Shown here in pieces: positions 7,708 to 15,339 of a DNA stretch of 64,000 nucleotides (positions are counted from its first letter, which is position 1; every line of letters starts with the position of its first letter). The notes under the pieces are model-generated. The model worked only from the letters and a program-made list of their open reading frames with translations. It had not been told where the DNA came from and made no database searches. The translations under genes were made by a program, and so were the position numbers. The stretch is from [Clostridium] symbiosum (GTDB lineage Bacteria; Bacillota; Clostridia; Lachnospirales; Lachnospiraceae), in NCBI GenBank assembly GCA_036419695.1, contig CP143946.1:1200001-1264000 (forward strand), given 5' to 3'.

Positions 7708-8328
7708 ATGAGAATTCAGTTAAGTTCCGGGCAGGGCCCGGCAGAATGTGAACTGGCGGTCGGACTTCTCTATGAAGCGCTGAAACGGGAATATCCCGAC
7801 ATAAAGCTGATTGACTTTGTGCAGGGAAAGAGAAAGGGAGGATTTACATCCATCCGTTTTGACACCAGCCGGGAGCTGCGCGGGTTGGAGGGCAGTGTAC
7901 TGTGGATTTGTAAAAGTCCGTACCGGCCGGAGCATAAGAGAAAGAACTGGTATGTGGATATCAGTGTCATAGAGGAAGAAAAAAGAATTACAGAGGAAAA
8001 ACTGGTGCGTTACGAGACATTCCGCAGCGGCGGAAAGGGAGGACAGCACGTAAATAAGGTAGAGACGGGGGTCAGGGTGATCCATATCCCTACCGGAACC
8101 GCCGTGGTATCCACCCAGGCCAGAAGCCAGCATATGAATAAACAGCTTGCTATGAACAGGCTGTGCGAGATCCTGGCCGAACGGAACCTGGACTGCGACA
8201 GGAAGGAAAAGAACCTGGCCTGGATGGAGCATAACCGGCTGGAACGGGGGAATCCGGTCAGGACGTATGAGGGGATGGAGTTTCGGAGGAGGAAAAAGCA
8301 ACGGGCAGAGAATAAGAGAGAAAAATAA
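7708..8328 (+). CDS. prfH: Peptide chain release factor homologue PrfH
   Basis: 207 residues from the ATG at 7708; a GTG at 7699 (three codons earlier) is the alternative, but the family begins like this ATG form (MRIQLSSGQGPAECELAV). The protein is a truncated class I release factor: it lacks the N-terminal domain and keeps the catalytic domain with RSGGKGGQHVNKVETGVR (GGQ loop) and a basic C-terminal tail. PrfH is reported to release nascent chains from ribosomes whose decoding centre has been cleaved, after which RtcB2 reseals the 16S rRNA. It is translationally adjacent to rtcB, supporting this pairing. A second, broken copy of its 3' end lies at 14650. Confidence 0.92.
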   Translation: MRIQLSSGQGPAECELAVGLLYEALKREYPDIKLIDFVQGKRKGGFTSIRFDTSRELRGLEGSVLWICKSPYRPEHKRKNWYVDISVIEEEKRITEEKLVRYETFRSGGKGGQHVNKVETGVRVIHIPTGTAVVSTQARSQHMNKQLAMNRLCEILAERNLDCDRKEKNLAWMEHNRLERGNPVRTYEGMEFRRRKKQRAENKREK

Positions 8329-8423
8329 TGTATGAGGTGATTTTTTTATTAAACCGATGAAAGAGACTGTATCCTGGAGCAGGGCGCGGGGAACGGATGA
8401 AGAGAAGTTACCATGAATAATCG

Positions 8424-8459
8424 AAAAGGCAAAGCCAGGGAGCAGCTTTGCCTTTTTGT
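8424..8459 (+). terminator. Terminator after rtcB-prfH
   Basis: AAAGGCAAAGC (8425-8435) and GCTTTGCCTTT (8445-8455), a perfect 11-bp stem followed by T residues; A-rich on the other side, so it may also serve the convergent kinase gene. Confidence 0.85.
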
Positions 8460-8507
8460 TCGTCAGCGCTTGCCGCTCTCAGAACTGGGAGGACATCCCC
8501 GAATTTT

Positions 8508-10016
8508 TCAGAAAAGCGGTTTTAAACTTTCGTACAGGGATTTGTATTTGCGAAATCCCTCTTCATAAATTTGCCTGCAGCTTCCATCTGGAATCAAGAT
8601 GGTGCCCGATGCATGTTTTTTGCCGAAATCGCAAGGGATTTCCTGCAGATTAATACTTTGGGCAGCTACAATCATATCGCCCAGGGTTTCCGTCTCACTG
8701 TTTTCCAGCTTTAAAATCTTGCAGCCTAAAACATCCGCCATAATCTGGCACCAGATGGTACTCTTGCCGATGCCTCCGCCGAGGGGAATAAGTTCGGGAG
8801 GAGGCGAATTGTGTATTACGGTATTCATACAATCCCGGATCGAATAGGCAACGCCCTCCATGATGGCTCTCACACAATCTCCATAGGAAGATTTGATGCT
8901 CAGGCCAAAGAACACTCCTTTTGCATCTGGATTCCAGATGGGTGACTTTTCGCCGGAGAGGTAGGGGAGGTAGAGGAGGCCGCCTGCCCCGGCTTTTGAC
9001 TGCTCCGCCAGCCGGTTAAAATAGTCGTAAACAGATAGTCCCGCCTCATGGGCCTCGTCCTGCACCGCTTTCCCGAACAGATCACGGAACCAACGAAGGG
9101 AGACCCCGCAGTTATCGGTGGACTGGATTACGGCATACAGTCCGCCGAGAGCGGTAGGACAGTTCAAAAAACGGCTGTCGTAAATTGGCTGCTCACTGAT
9201 GTAGCAGATTCTTCCGCTGCTTCCCATAGTGATTGCAAAATCGCCGGGACTTACCGCACCGCTCCCGCAACTGGCCGCTGCGGTATCGAGACAGCCGGCG
9301 GTCACCTTAGTTCCGGCCGCCAGTCCGGTAGCTGCCGCCGCTTCTTTTGTAACTGTGCCGACAATGTCGGCTGGGTTAAATGGCTCGGGCAGGAGGCGGC
9401 GCGGGAATTGTGAACGCTCGATTAATTTGTCGGACCACTCACCCGTTTTAATATCGGATAAAAGGGTAAAGCTCATCCGTGGCCGGTTGATGGTAAATTG
9501 TCCGGTCAGCCGCTGGATAATATACCCATCTGGCATCAGAAATTTATAGGCCCGCTCAACCAGATGGGGCCTGTGGTCAATCATCCAGCGAAGCGTGGGG
9601 AGGGTAAAGCTTCCTCCGGCAATGTGGTTGGCGGTGATTTCCCGGACATAAGAATCTCCAACCTGTTCTTTCAGCCACTCCACCTGTTCACCCGCCCGGT
9701 TGTCGCGCAGTCCAATAGCGTTATAGACCGGTTTCCCGTTTAAATCCACAAGCACGACTGCATTCGTACAACTGAGGCCAATCGATAGAACTTGCCCGGC
9801 TTCGACATGCTGCTTGGCAAAACACGTTTTCAGGCTGCTGCACACGGCCTGCCACCAGACCTCGGGGTTTTGCTCCGCCCAGCCGGGTTCAGGACAAATC
9901 ATCGGGTATTCCTGATATGCGTGTGCGGCGACGGTTCCGTCGGTATAATAAAAAGTACATTTGGTTCCTGTAGTTCCGATATCGATTCCCAGCAGAAGTC
10001 CTTTGTGCTGTTTCAT
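8508..10016 (-). CDS. FGGY family carbohydrate kinase
   Basis: 502 residues, usual length for FGGY kinases. The N-terminal ATPase fold begins LLGIDIGTTGTKCTFY (about 7-22); GWAEQNPEVWWQAV and AIGLRDNRAGEQV are typical of the xylulokinase/gluconokinase branch; the catalytic Asp should be in AGCLDTAAASCGSG; the C-terminal nucleotide site is LIPLGGGIGKSTIWCQIMADV. It phosphorylates a sugar, ketose or aldonate. It overlaps the class II aldolase gene by 4 bp, so the two form a kinase-aldolase pair that would cleave a phosphorylated sugar. The promoter lies beyond the aldolase and carries the GntR-type operator. The substrate is not evident; with a TRAP transporter in the same regulon an acidic sugar is plausible. 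Confidence 0.88.
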   Translation of the reverse strand: MKQHKGLLLGIDIGTTGTKCTFYYTDGTVAAHAYQEYPMICPEPGWAEQNPEVWWQAVCSSLKTCFAKQHVEAGQVLSIGLSCTNAVVLVDLNGKPVYNAIGLRDNRAGEQVEWLKEQVGDSYVREITANHIAGGSFTLPTLRWMIDHRPHLVERAYKFLMPDGYIIQRLTGQFTINRPRMSFTLLSDIKTGEWSDKLIERSQFPRRLLPEPFNPADIVGTVTKEAAAATGLAAGTKVTAGCLDTAAASCGSGAVSPGDFAITMGSSGRICYISEQPIYDSRFLNCPTALGGLYAVIQSTDNCGVSLRWFRDLFGKAVQDEAHEAGLSVYDYFNRLAEQSKAGAGGLLYLPYLSGEKSPIWNPDAKGVFFGLSIKSSYGDCVRAIMEGVAYSIRDCMNTVIHNSPPPELIPLGGGIGKSTIWCQIMADVLGCKILKLENSETETLGDMIVAAQSINLQEIPCDFGKKHASGTILIPDGSCRQIYEEGFRKYKSLYESLKPLF

Positions 10017-10663
10017 TGCGCCCCGCCCCCATCCGCCTGTATTTGGCCGGAGAGATCCGCCTGATTTTCCTCCGTTAATGCATTTCCCGCCTGTCCCAGG
10101 AGAAGCATAAGGTGGGCATTTTCTTCGATCTCTTCGATCAGGTCAGCGGCCTGGGTGAGAGAGGCGCCAACGGCCAGAATGCCATGATTCTCCATTATAA
10201 CGGAATTACTTGTCCGAATCACCTGTCCAGCCAGGCGCGCCAGTTCTTCGGAGCCCGGGCGTTCATATGCGACAGCCTTTAAAGCCCCTACTCTCAATCC
10301 ATATCCCGGTGTGTAGACGGGCATGGCGCAGCCGGGATCCAGTTCCTTCAGACAGGAAACCGCGGTGGCATAGGTGCTGTGGACATGGACTACGGCGTTG
10401 ACATCGGAGCGCTGATAACATTCAAGATGCATTCTCCACTCTTTGGAAGGCAGATGCGCCTGTTTGCAGAAAAAAGTCCCATCCTGTGATAGTAAGACAA
10501 GATCATCCTTCCGGAGGGAGCGCAGGCTGACACCGGAAGGGGTGATAAGAAATTGCTCCCCGCAACGCACGCTCACATTGCCTCCCGTTCCGCTGACAAA
10601 GCCGCGGCGGTGAAAAGAGTGGCATAGTTCTAAAAATTCGTCTATTAAAGTTGAGGTTGACAT
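10013..10663 (-). CDS. Class II aldolase/adducin family protein (fuculose-phosphate aldolase-like)
   Basis: 216 residues, matching FucA/AraD-type enzymes. GFVSGTGGNVSVR is the phosphate-binding N-terminal motif; SKEWRMHLECY contains the catalytic acid; HVHSTYATAVS supplies two zinc-binding His and MENHGILAVG the third. The enzyme should cleave a phosphorylated ketose to a C2 or C3 aldehyde plus dihydroxyacetone phosphate, or epimerise it. It is first in a minus-strand operon with the FGGY kinase (4-bp overlap). The AAGGAGG sequence lies about 17 bp before the ATG, longer than usual. The operon promoter at 10728-10756 has an operator directly downstream. Confidence 0.88.
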   Translation of the reverse strand: MSTSTLIDEFLELCHSFHRRGFVSGTGGNVSVRCGEQFLITPSGVSLRSLRKDDLVLLSQDGTFFCKQAHLPSKEWRMHLECYQRSDVNAVVHVHSTYATAVSCLKELDPGCAMPVYTPGYGLRVGALKAVAYERPGSEELARLAGQVIRTSNSVIMENHGILAVGASLTQAADLIEEIEENAHLMLLLGQAGNALTEENQADLSGQIQADGGGAQ

Positions 10664-10702
10664 TGATTATTTAATTAGTACCTCCTTACGGAATATTTGA
10701 GT

Positions 10703-10723
10703 AAAAATTTTTAGGTAAATTTC
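10703..10723 (-). promoter_or_regulatory. GntR operator copy 1 (aldolase-kinase operon)
   Basis: Contains TTTTTAGGTAAATTT, an imperfect dyad around TTTA-GG-TAAA. It begins a few bases after the -10 hexamer of the minus-strand promoter, where bound repressor would block initiation. The same word occurs at 10869 and, inverted, at 11709. Confidence 0.75.
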
Positions 10724-10727
10724 TTTT

Positions 10728-10756
10728 ATTATAGTGATTTTAATTTTCAGAAACAA
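10728..10756 (-). promoter_or_regulatory. Promoter of the aldolase-kinase operon
   Basis: On the minus strand TTGTTT (10751-10756), 17 bp, TATAAT (10728-10733). Confidence 0.75.
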
Positions 10757-10829
10757 GTGGCAATATTTACAAAACGGCATAAAATTTTTGTGGATAATTG
10801 ACGAAAGACGGAAAAATACGAAAAGTATC

Positions 10830-10858
10830 TTGTAAATTGAAGAGGGGAATGATATGAT
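10830..10858 (+). promoter_or_regulatory. Promoter of the GntR gene
   Basis: TTGTAA (10830-10835), 17 bp, TATGAT (10853-10858), followed 10 bp later by an operator copy. Confidence 0.7.
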
Positions 10859-10868
10859 TACGGAGAAG

Positions 10869-10889
10869 AAAATTTTTAGGTAAATTTGG
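10869..10889 (+). promoter_or_regulatory. GntR operator copy 2 (autoregulation)
   Basis: Same TTTTTAGGTAAATTT word as at 10703, placed between the GntR promoter and its start codon, implying autoregulation. Confidence 0.75.
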
Positions 10890-10899
10890 AGTTGATAAG

Positions 10900-11676
10900 A
10901 TGAATAAAGATAAAGTGATAGCAAATGATTCAATTGCAGGTACCAACGATTTGTCGAAATTTGTCAGTACATCTTTAGTGGATGTGGTAACGGATAAGAT
11001 TAGAGATGACATTCTTCTGGGACGGCTTGAGCCAGGCCAGAAGCTTGTAGTCCGCGAATTGTCGGAGCGATATAATGTCAGCCATACGCCGATTAAGGAT
11101 GCGTTAAACAGGCTGCTGTCTGAAGGATATGTGGAAGCGTCCCCCAGAAAAAGCATGTTGGTTCGGGTCTTTTCCAATGCTGATTTGATTGAGAGCCTCG
11201 AGGCAAGGCTGATGTGTGAACTGTTTTGTGCGGGAAGTATTGTGTCAGAGGTGGGAAAACATCCGGAAGTGACGGATATGATGCGGGAGTGTATCACCGA
11301 TATGAGACAGTCTATTTTAAACAATTCCCAGTATGAATCCTGGGTAAGATTTGAGACGCGCTTTCATATGGCTTATATGAACCACTGCGGAAATAAGGAA
11401 ATCTTTTCGATTTACAACGGATTAGACACGAATAAGGCTACCTATATGACTTATTTGAATCAATGCCACTCACCTTTAAAGCTCAGCTCGCTGGAAAAAA
11501 ATATCGAGGAGCATGAGCTAATCTTAAAAGCATTGCTGGACGGGGATGTCGGGGCTTTTAAGAGCGCGGTATCCCGTCATTTATACCGGGCGTGTGAAGA
11601 TTACGCTGATAGTGGAGAATTAGTGGCAAGAATCAGTCAGTTAAAAGAAACAACGGGAAAATTTTTAGGAGAATAA
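10900..11676 (+). CDS. GntR family regulator, FCD (FadR C-terminal) type
   Basis: 258 residues. A winged-helix domain (about 30-92: VTDKIRDDILLGRLEPGQKL, RELSERYNVSHTPIKDALNRL, EGYVEAS) is followed by an all-helical FCD ligand domain (about 105-235) in which FETRFHMAYMNHCGN, EEHELILKALLDGD and VSRHLYRAC provide the usual Asp/Glu and His metal/ligand positions. FCD members typically sense small organic acids or sugar acids. It sits between the two operons it is predicted to control; one operator word lies in front of each operon and of the gene itself. RBS GGAG precedes ATG 10900. Confidence 0.92.
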   Translation: MNKDKVIANDSIAGTNDLSKFVSTSLVDVVTDKIRDDILLGRLEPGQKLVVRELSERYNVSHTPIKDALNRLLSEGYVEASPRKSMLVRVFSNADLIESLEARLMCELFCAGSIVSEVGKHPEVTDMMRECITDMRQSILNNSQYESWVRFETRFHMAYMNHCGNKEIFSIYNGLDTNKATYMTYLNQCHSPLKLSSLEKNIEEHELILKALLDGDVGAFKSAVSRHLYRACEDYADSGELVARISQLKETTGKFLGE

Positions 11677-11677
11677 T

Positions 11678-11706
11678 TTGGAAAGAATGAAAAATAGGTT
11701 TTTATT
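11678..11706 (+). promoter_or_regulatory. Putative promoter of the first TRAP operon
   Basis: TTGGAA (11678-11683), 17 bp, TTTATT (11701-11706); weak hexamers but with the same relation to the operator (11709) as at the other two promoters. Confidence 0.45.
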
Positions 11707-11708
11707 TC

Positions 11709-11730
11709 CAAAATTTACCTAAAAATATTT
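11709..11730 (-). promoter_or_regulatory. GntR operator copy 3 (TRAP operon), inverted
   Basis: AAATTTACCTAAAAA, the reverse complement of the word at 10703 and 10869, in the 69-bp gap before the TRAP binding protein gene. Confidence 0.75.
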
Positions 11731-11745
11731 GAGAGAGGAGAAAAA

Positions 11746-12807
11746 ATGAAGAAAAACAAATTTATGACAGCATGTTTAGCGGCTGTGTTGGGTGTTAGTA
11801 TGATGGCAGGATGCGGCTCTGCCGGGCAGGGAGACGTGAAGGCAGATGGCGGACAAATTGCGGAGAAAGATTCCTCAAAGAACTCCGGTGAGAGCGGGGA
11901 GGAGAAAATCGTAATGCGATTGGCCCATATTAATTCAAACACGGATCCAAAGCAAATGGAGGCAGAGAAATTTAAAGAGCTGGTGGAGGAGAAAACGGGC
12001 GGAAAGGTTCAGATTGACATCTACGGAGCAGGACAATTGGGCGATGTCAATGAGATCATTGAGGGACTGAAGCTGGGAACCAATGAGATTGTCATTGAGG
12101 GATTCGGTACGATTCCGTCCTACACACAACTGTCTCTACTGGATTTGGTTCCCTTTATGTGGAGAGACAGGGATCACTTTGATAAGGTATGGAACGGGGA
12201 GCTGGGGCAGGAGCTTTTAAAAGAGGCATCGGTTGAGTCCGGCATTACTCTGTTCGGACCCTCTTACAGGGGAATCCGCGTTACGACGTCTAAGAAACCG
12301 TTCCACAATCTGGCAGAACTGAAGGGACTTAAAATCCGGGTTCCGAGTGACGATATGTCTGTAAAAACCTGGGAGGCCCTGGGAGCCGCCCCAACACCGA
12401 TGGCCATGAATGAGGTTTTGACGGGGATCCAGCAGGGGACAATCGAGGCTCAGGAGAATCCGGCGGTATTATCGTATAATTTCGGTCTTGCCGATGCATG
12501 CAAATACCTGATCAAGACAAATCACAGATGGAGCGCCGACGTCTTTATGATGGATCAGGATTATTTTAATAATCTGCCGGAGGAAATTCAGACTGCTGTT
12601 TTGGAGGCCGGGAAGGAGGCGGCCGATTATGTGAGCAAAATCAATACGGAGCAGGAGAATGAGTCCTTTAAAAAATGGGAAGAGGCGGGAACGGAGATTA
12701 TTGTTCCGGATGATATAGAGGAATTTAGCAATGCGACACAAAATGTGGTAAAAAACAGTTTTCCGGAACTGACGGACTGGGTGGAGAAAATCCAGGCTGT
12801 CCGTTAA
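11746..12807 (+). CDS. TRAP transporter solute-binding lipoprotein (DctP family)
   Basis: 353 residues. A signal peptide with lipobox (SMMAGCGS; Cys about 22) indicates a lipid-anchored extracellular protein, as expected in a Gram-positive. The mature part has DctP landmarks: MRLAHINSNTDPKQMEAEKFKE near the N-terminus, GGKVQIDIYGAGQLGDVNE, and the NLAELKGLKIRVPS block containing the Arg that binds the substrate carboxylate in most family members. It delivers an organic acid to the DctQM membrane pair encoded directly downstream. RBS GAGAGGAG. Expression should follow the GntR regulator through operator copy 3. Confidence 0.92.
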   Translation: MKKNKFMTACLAAVLGVSMMAGCGSAGQGDVKADGGQIAEKDSSKNSGESGEEKIVMRLAHINSNTDPKQMEAEKFKELVEEKTGGKVQIDIYGAGQLGDVNEIIEGLKLGTNEIVIEGFGTIPSYTQLSLLDLVPFMWRDRDHFDKVWNGELGQELLKEASVESGITLFGPSYRGIRVTTSKKPFHNLAELKGLKIRVPSDDMSVKTWEALGAAPTPMAMNEVLTGIQQGTIEAQENPAVLSYNFGLADACKYLIKTNHRWSADVFMMDQDYFNNLPEEIQTAVLEAGKEAADYVSKINTEQENESFKKWEEAGTEIIVPDDIEEFSNATQNVVKNSFPELTDWVEKIQAVR

Positions 12808-12835
12808 AAGGACGGGGGAGACGAGAGGAACGTAA

Positions 12836-13345
12836 ATGAAAGTTTTTTTTAATACCGTGGATACGGTGCTTAAGATTGTGATTTCCATACTTCTTATAGC
12901 TATGACAGGCGTGATATTCTATCAGGTCGTGATGAGATATTGTTTCCATGCGTCTACTATATGGGCGGAGGAGTTTGCAAGATATGCGTTTATCTGGGTG
13001 GTAATGCTTGGGTCGGCCTGTGCGGTGAGAAGTTCTAAGCATATCCGGGTCGAATTTATGATTGACCGGATGAGCGGACGGCTCAGGGCGAAGGTAGAAT
13101 TTTTGACGTATATTGTGATGATCGGCATGTTAGGCCTTCTCGCTGTTTACGGCGTCAGTATAGCAGGGCAGACAATGGGGCAGCTGTCGCCGGGACTTCA
13201 CATTTCCAGGGGATTTATGTATTACAGCATTCCGGTTGGAGCCGTTTTAATGATCCTTTTTGCCATAGAAATATTAATGGATCGGTGCGCTGCCGGGAGA
13301 AAAGAAGAGCAGAGCTCCGGTAAAGCGCAGGAGGAAAAAATATGA
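12836..13345 (+). CDS. TRAP transporter small permease (DctQ family)
   Basis: 169 residues with four transmembrane helices (about 11-33, 48-66, 88-108, 128-148). The conserved helix-2 region WAEEFARYAFIWVVMLGSA and the following basic stretch SSKHIRVEFM are typical of DctQ. It forms the membrane complex with DctM. Start ATG behind GAGAGGAACG; overlaps dctM by 4 bp (ATGA), indicating translational coupling. Confidence 0.9.
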   Translation: MKVFFNTVDTVLKIVISILLIAMTGVIFYQVVMRYCFHASTIWAEEFARYAFIWVVMLGSACAVRSSKHIRVEFMIDRMSGRLRAKVEFLTYIVMIGMLGLLAVYGVSIAGQTMGQLSPGLHISRGFMYYSIPVGAVLMILFAIEILMDRCAAGRKEEQSSGKAQEEKI

Positions 13346-14625
13346 TTACGGTTGGAATGGCACTTTTAGTTATTATGATTGTTCTTGTTTTACTCGGAGT
13401 TCCCGTCGCGTTTTCCATCGGCGTGGCATCCATCTGCGCAATTATTATGGGGGATTTTGAGCTGATTATTCTTCCTCAGAAGATTTTTGCGGGTTTAGAC
13501 TCTTTTCCCATGCTGGCGATTCCGTTTTTTGTCCTGGCCGGGAACCTGATGACGGCGGGAGGGATTAATGATAAAATTATGCGGTTTGCGTCTGCAATAG
13601 CCGGAAGAGTGAGAGGGAGTCTGGGGATTATCACGGTTTTAAGCTCCGCTATTTTCGCGGCGATTTCCGGTTCCGGGACGGCTACAGTCGTAGCAATCGG
13701 AGGTATGATGATCCCAGCCATGAAAAAGAATGGCTATAAACCGGGATTTGCGGCTGCGATTGCCTCCTCTGCCTCGATTCTGGGCCCGATTATTCCGCCA
13801 AGCATTGTGCTGATTGTTTACGGCAATGCGGTTCAGTTTTCAGTGAAAGATCTGTTTATGGGGGCAGTGCTCCCGGGATTTCTTATGGTGGTCGGGTTTT
13901 GCATTTATACCTACATAAAGGCGTGCCGTCTGGGACTTCCAATCGGGGAAAAGGTGTCTGCTGGAGAATTGCTTTCGGTAACCAGGGAGAGCATATGGGC
14001 ATTGCTGATGCCGATCATTATTTTGGGAGGGATCTTTGGTGGAGTGTTCACACCGACGGAGGCCGCGGCGGTAGCCGTGGTCTATGCCCTGCTGATTGGC
14101 TTTTTTGTATACAAAAACCTTAAATTTTCAAATCTTTATTCAATGCTGGTGGACAGTGGGATCACGGCTGCAATTATGCTGTTTCTCGTGGGTTGCTCTA
14201 AGATTTCAAGCTGGGCTTTGGCAGTAGCCAAGGTTCCGGAGGCAATTTCGGGAGGATTATTGTCGCTCACAGACAACCGGATTTTGCTTCTCCTGATTAT
14301 TAACCTGTTCCTGATTCTTGTGGGGATGTTCATGGAGGCAAACGTCGCGGTCGTTATCTTTACCCCGATCCTTCTCCCCATCGGACAGGCATGTGGCATG
14401 TCTGTATTGCAGTTTGGCGTTATGATGACAATCAATCTCTGCATTGGGCTTCTCACGCCACCGGTGGGACTCTGCGCCATGTTGGGAAATGGAATAGCCG
14501 AGACAAAGCTGGAGAATACGATTAGGGAATCGCTGCCTTTTATTGCGATTGGATTAGCCGTCCTCCTGCTGACTACATACGCGGCGCCTCTGACGGAATG
14601 GCTGCCAGCATTGATGAAAGATTAA
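13342..14625 (+). CDS. TRAP transporter large permease (DctM family)
   Basis: 427 residues, about twelve membrane segments. Family blocks: LGVPVAFSIGVAS near the N-terminus, FFVLAGNLMTAGGINDKI, the AISGSGTATVVAIGGMMIPAM re-entrant loop region, ASILGPIIPPSIVLIVYG, and TPPVGLCAMLGNGIA near the C-terminus. It is the Na+-coupled transport subunit. Together with the two preceding genes it is a complete TRAP importer for an organic or sugar acid, presumably feeding the kinase and aldolase of the same regulon. Confidence 0.92.
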   Translation: MITVGMALLVIMIVLVLLGVPVAFSIGVASICAIIMGDFELIILPQKIFAGLDSFPMLAIPFFVLAGNLMTAGGINDKIMRFASAIAGRVRGSLGIITVLSSAIFAAISGSGTATVVAIGGMMIPAMKKNGYKPGFAAAIASSASILGPIIPPSIVLIVYGNAVQFSVKDLFMGAVLPGFLMVVGFCIYTYIKACRLGLPIGEKVSAGELLSVTRESIWALLMPIIILGGIFGGVFTPTEAAAVAVVYALLIGFFVYKNLKFSNLYSMLVDSGITAAIMLFLVGCSKISSWALAVAKVPEAISGGLLSLTDNRILLLLIINLFLILVGMFMEANVAVVIFTPILLPIGQACGMSVLQFGVMMTINLCIGLLTPPVGLCAMLGNGIAETKLENTIRESLPFIAIGLAVLLLTTYAAPLTEWLPALMKD

Positions 14626-14649
14626 ACTTTTGCTATAAACTTTCAGCCC

Positions 14650-14768
14650 CTGGAATGCGAAAGGACGAAAAAGAATCTGGCCGGGGTGGAACATAACCGG
14701 CTGAAACATGGAAATCCGTCAGGACGTATGATGGGATGAAGTTTGGGAGGAGGAAGAAGGGCGGGAGA
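14650..14768 (+). pseudogene. Frameshifted 3' fragment of a second prfH
   Basis: The segment is a degenerate copy of the last ~40 codons of prfH at about 8190-8310: LECERTKKNLAGVEHNRLKHGNP here against LDCDRKEKNLAWMEHNRLERGNP in the intact gene. One base is missing after AATCCG, after which the reading frame breaks while DNA similarity continues through TCAGGACGTATG and TTTGGGAGGAGGAAGAAG. No upstream part of prfH and no rtcB copy precede it; it begins 24 bp after the dctM stop. It is a relic of an earlier rtcB-prfH copy or of a rearrangement. Confidence 0.8.
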
Positions 14769-14825
14769 AAGGCTGTATCGCAGCCTGGAGAATAGAGAGA
14801 AAGAAATAAAATATATAATATCAGA

Positions 14826-14858
14826 AAAAAGTTCCGGCTGGCAGGCCGGACTTTTTTT
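14826..14858 (+). terminator. Intrinsic terminator after the first TRAP operon and prfH relic
   Basis: AAGTTCCGGC and GCCGGACTT form a stem with one bulged T, then seven T (14852-14858). Confidence 0.75.
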
Positions 14859-15339
14859 AATTGGGTGGCAATGAAAAGTTCGCGAAGCGTGCTTTTCGTT
14901 GTTCATAGGAAATTACGTCCTATAAATCAAAAAACAGTATATGCAATGTTATTGGCTGGTAATGAAACATCTGTGTGGCATTCTTGGATAAAGTAAAATG
15001 ACGATAATTTATTAGTAGAAAATGATGAGCAAATATATGGCAATTTATGGCAATTCCTATGAGTATAAGTTTAGGAATATTTCTAAGATGCTGATTTTTC
15101 TTTAAATATCAGGGAATTCAATGAAATAAGATGATATATTATATGATGAATGATTTCTTGCAATATTTATAAAATATTTAGATTTTTAAAGAAAATAGTG
15201 TATAATATATACGAAAACAAAATGTAAAGTATAGATAAGTCAGACTTTGAATTGCAAAAGTTTGCCAACGGGCTTTGTAAGTGAATAGAAGGAAATTTAT
15301 TGTACCGAGTACCGTCGGTGGAGAAGGTGGTGGAAATAA
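14859..15339 (+). other. AT-rich intergenic region with repeat copy and promoter
   Basis: No gene. It holds a small hairpin (GAAAAG at about 14873 with CTTTTC at about 14892), the palindromic repeat at 14902-14923, a direct repeat TATGGCAATT near 15035-15055, and a TATAAT (15201-15206) with a weak -35 (TTAGAT) 17 bp upstream that probably drives the regulator at 15340, leaving a ~125-nt leader. Confidence 0.5.
14902..14923. repeat. 22-bp palindromic repeat, copy 1
   Basis: ATAGGA (14905-14910) and TCCTAT (14918-14923) around AATTACG, preceded by TTC. The identical 22 bases recur at 38577-38598. Both copies are intergenic and both lie close to GCGAAG-containing hairpins. Confidence 0.7.
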
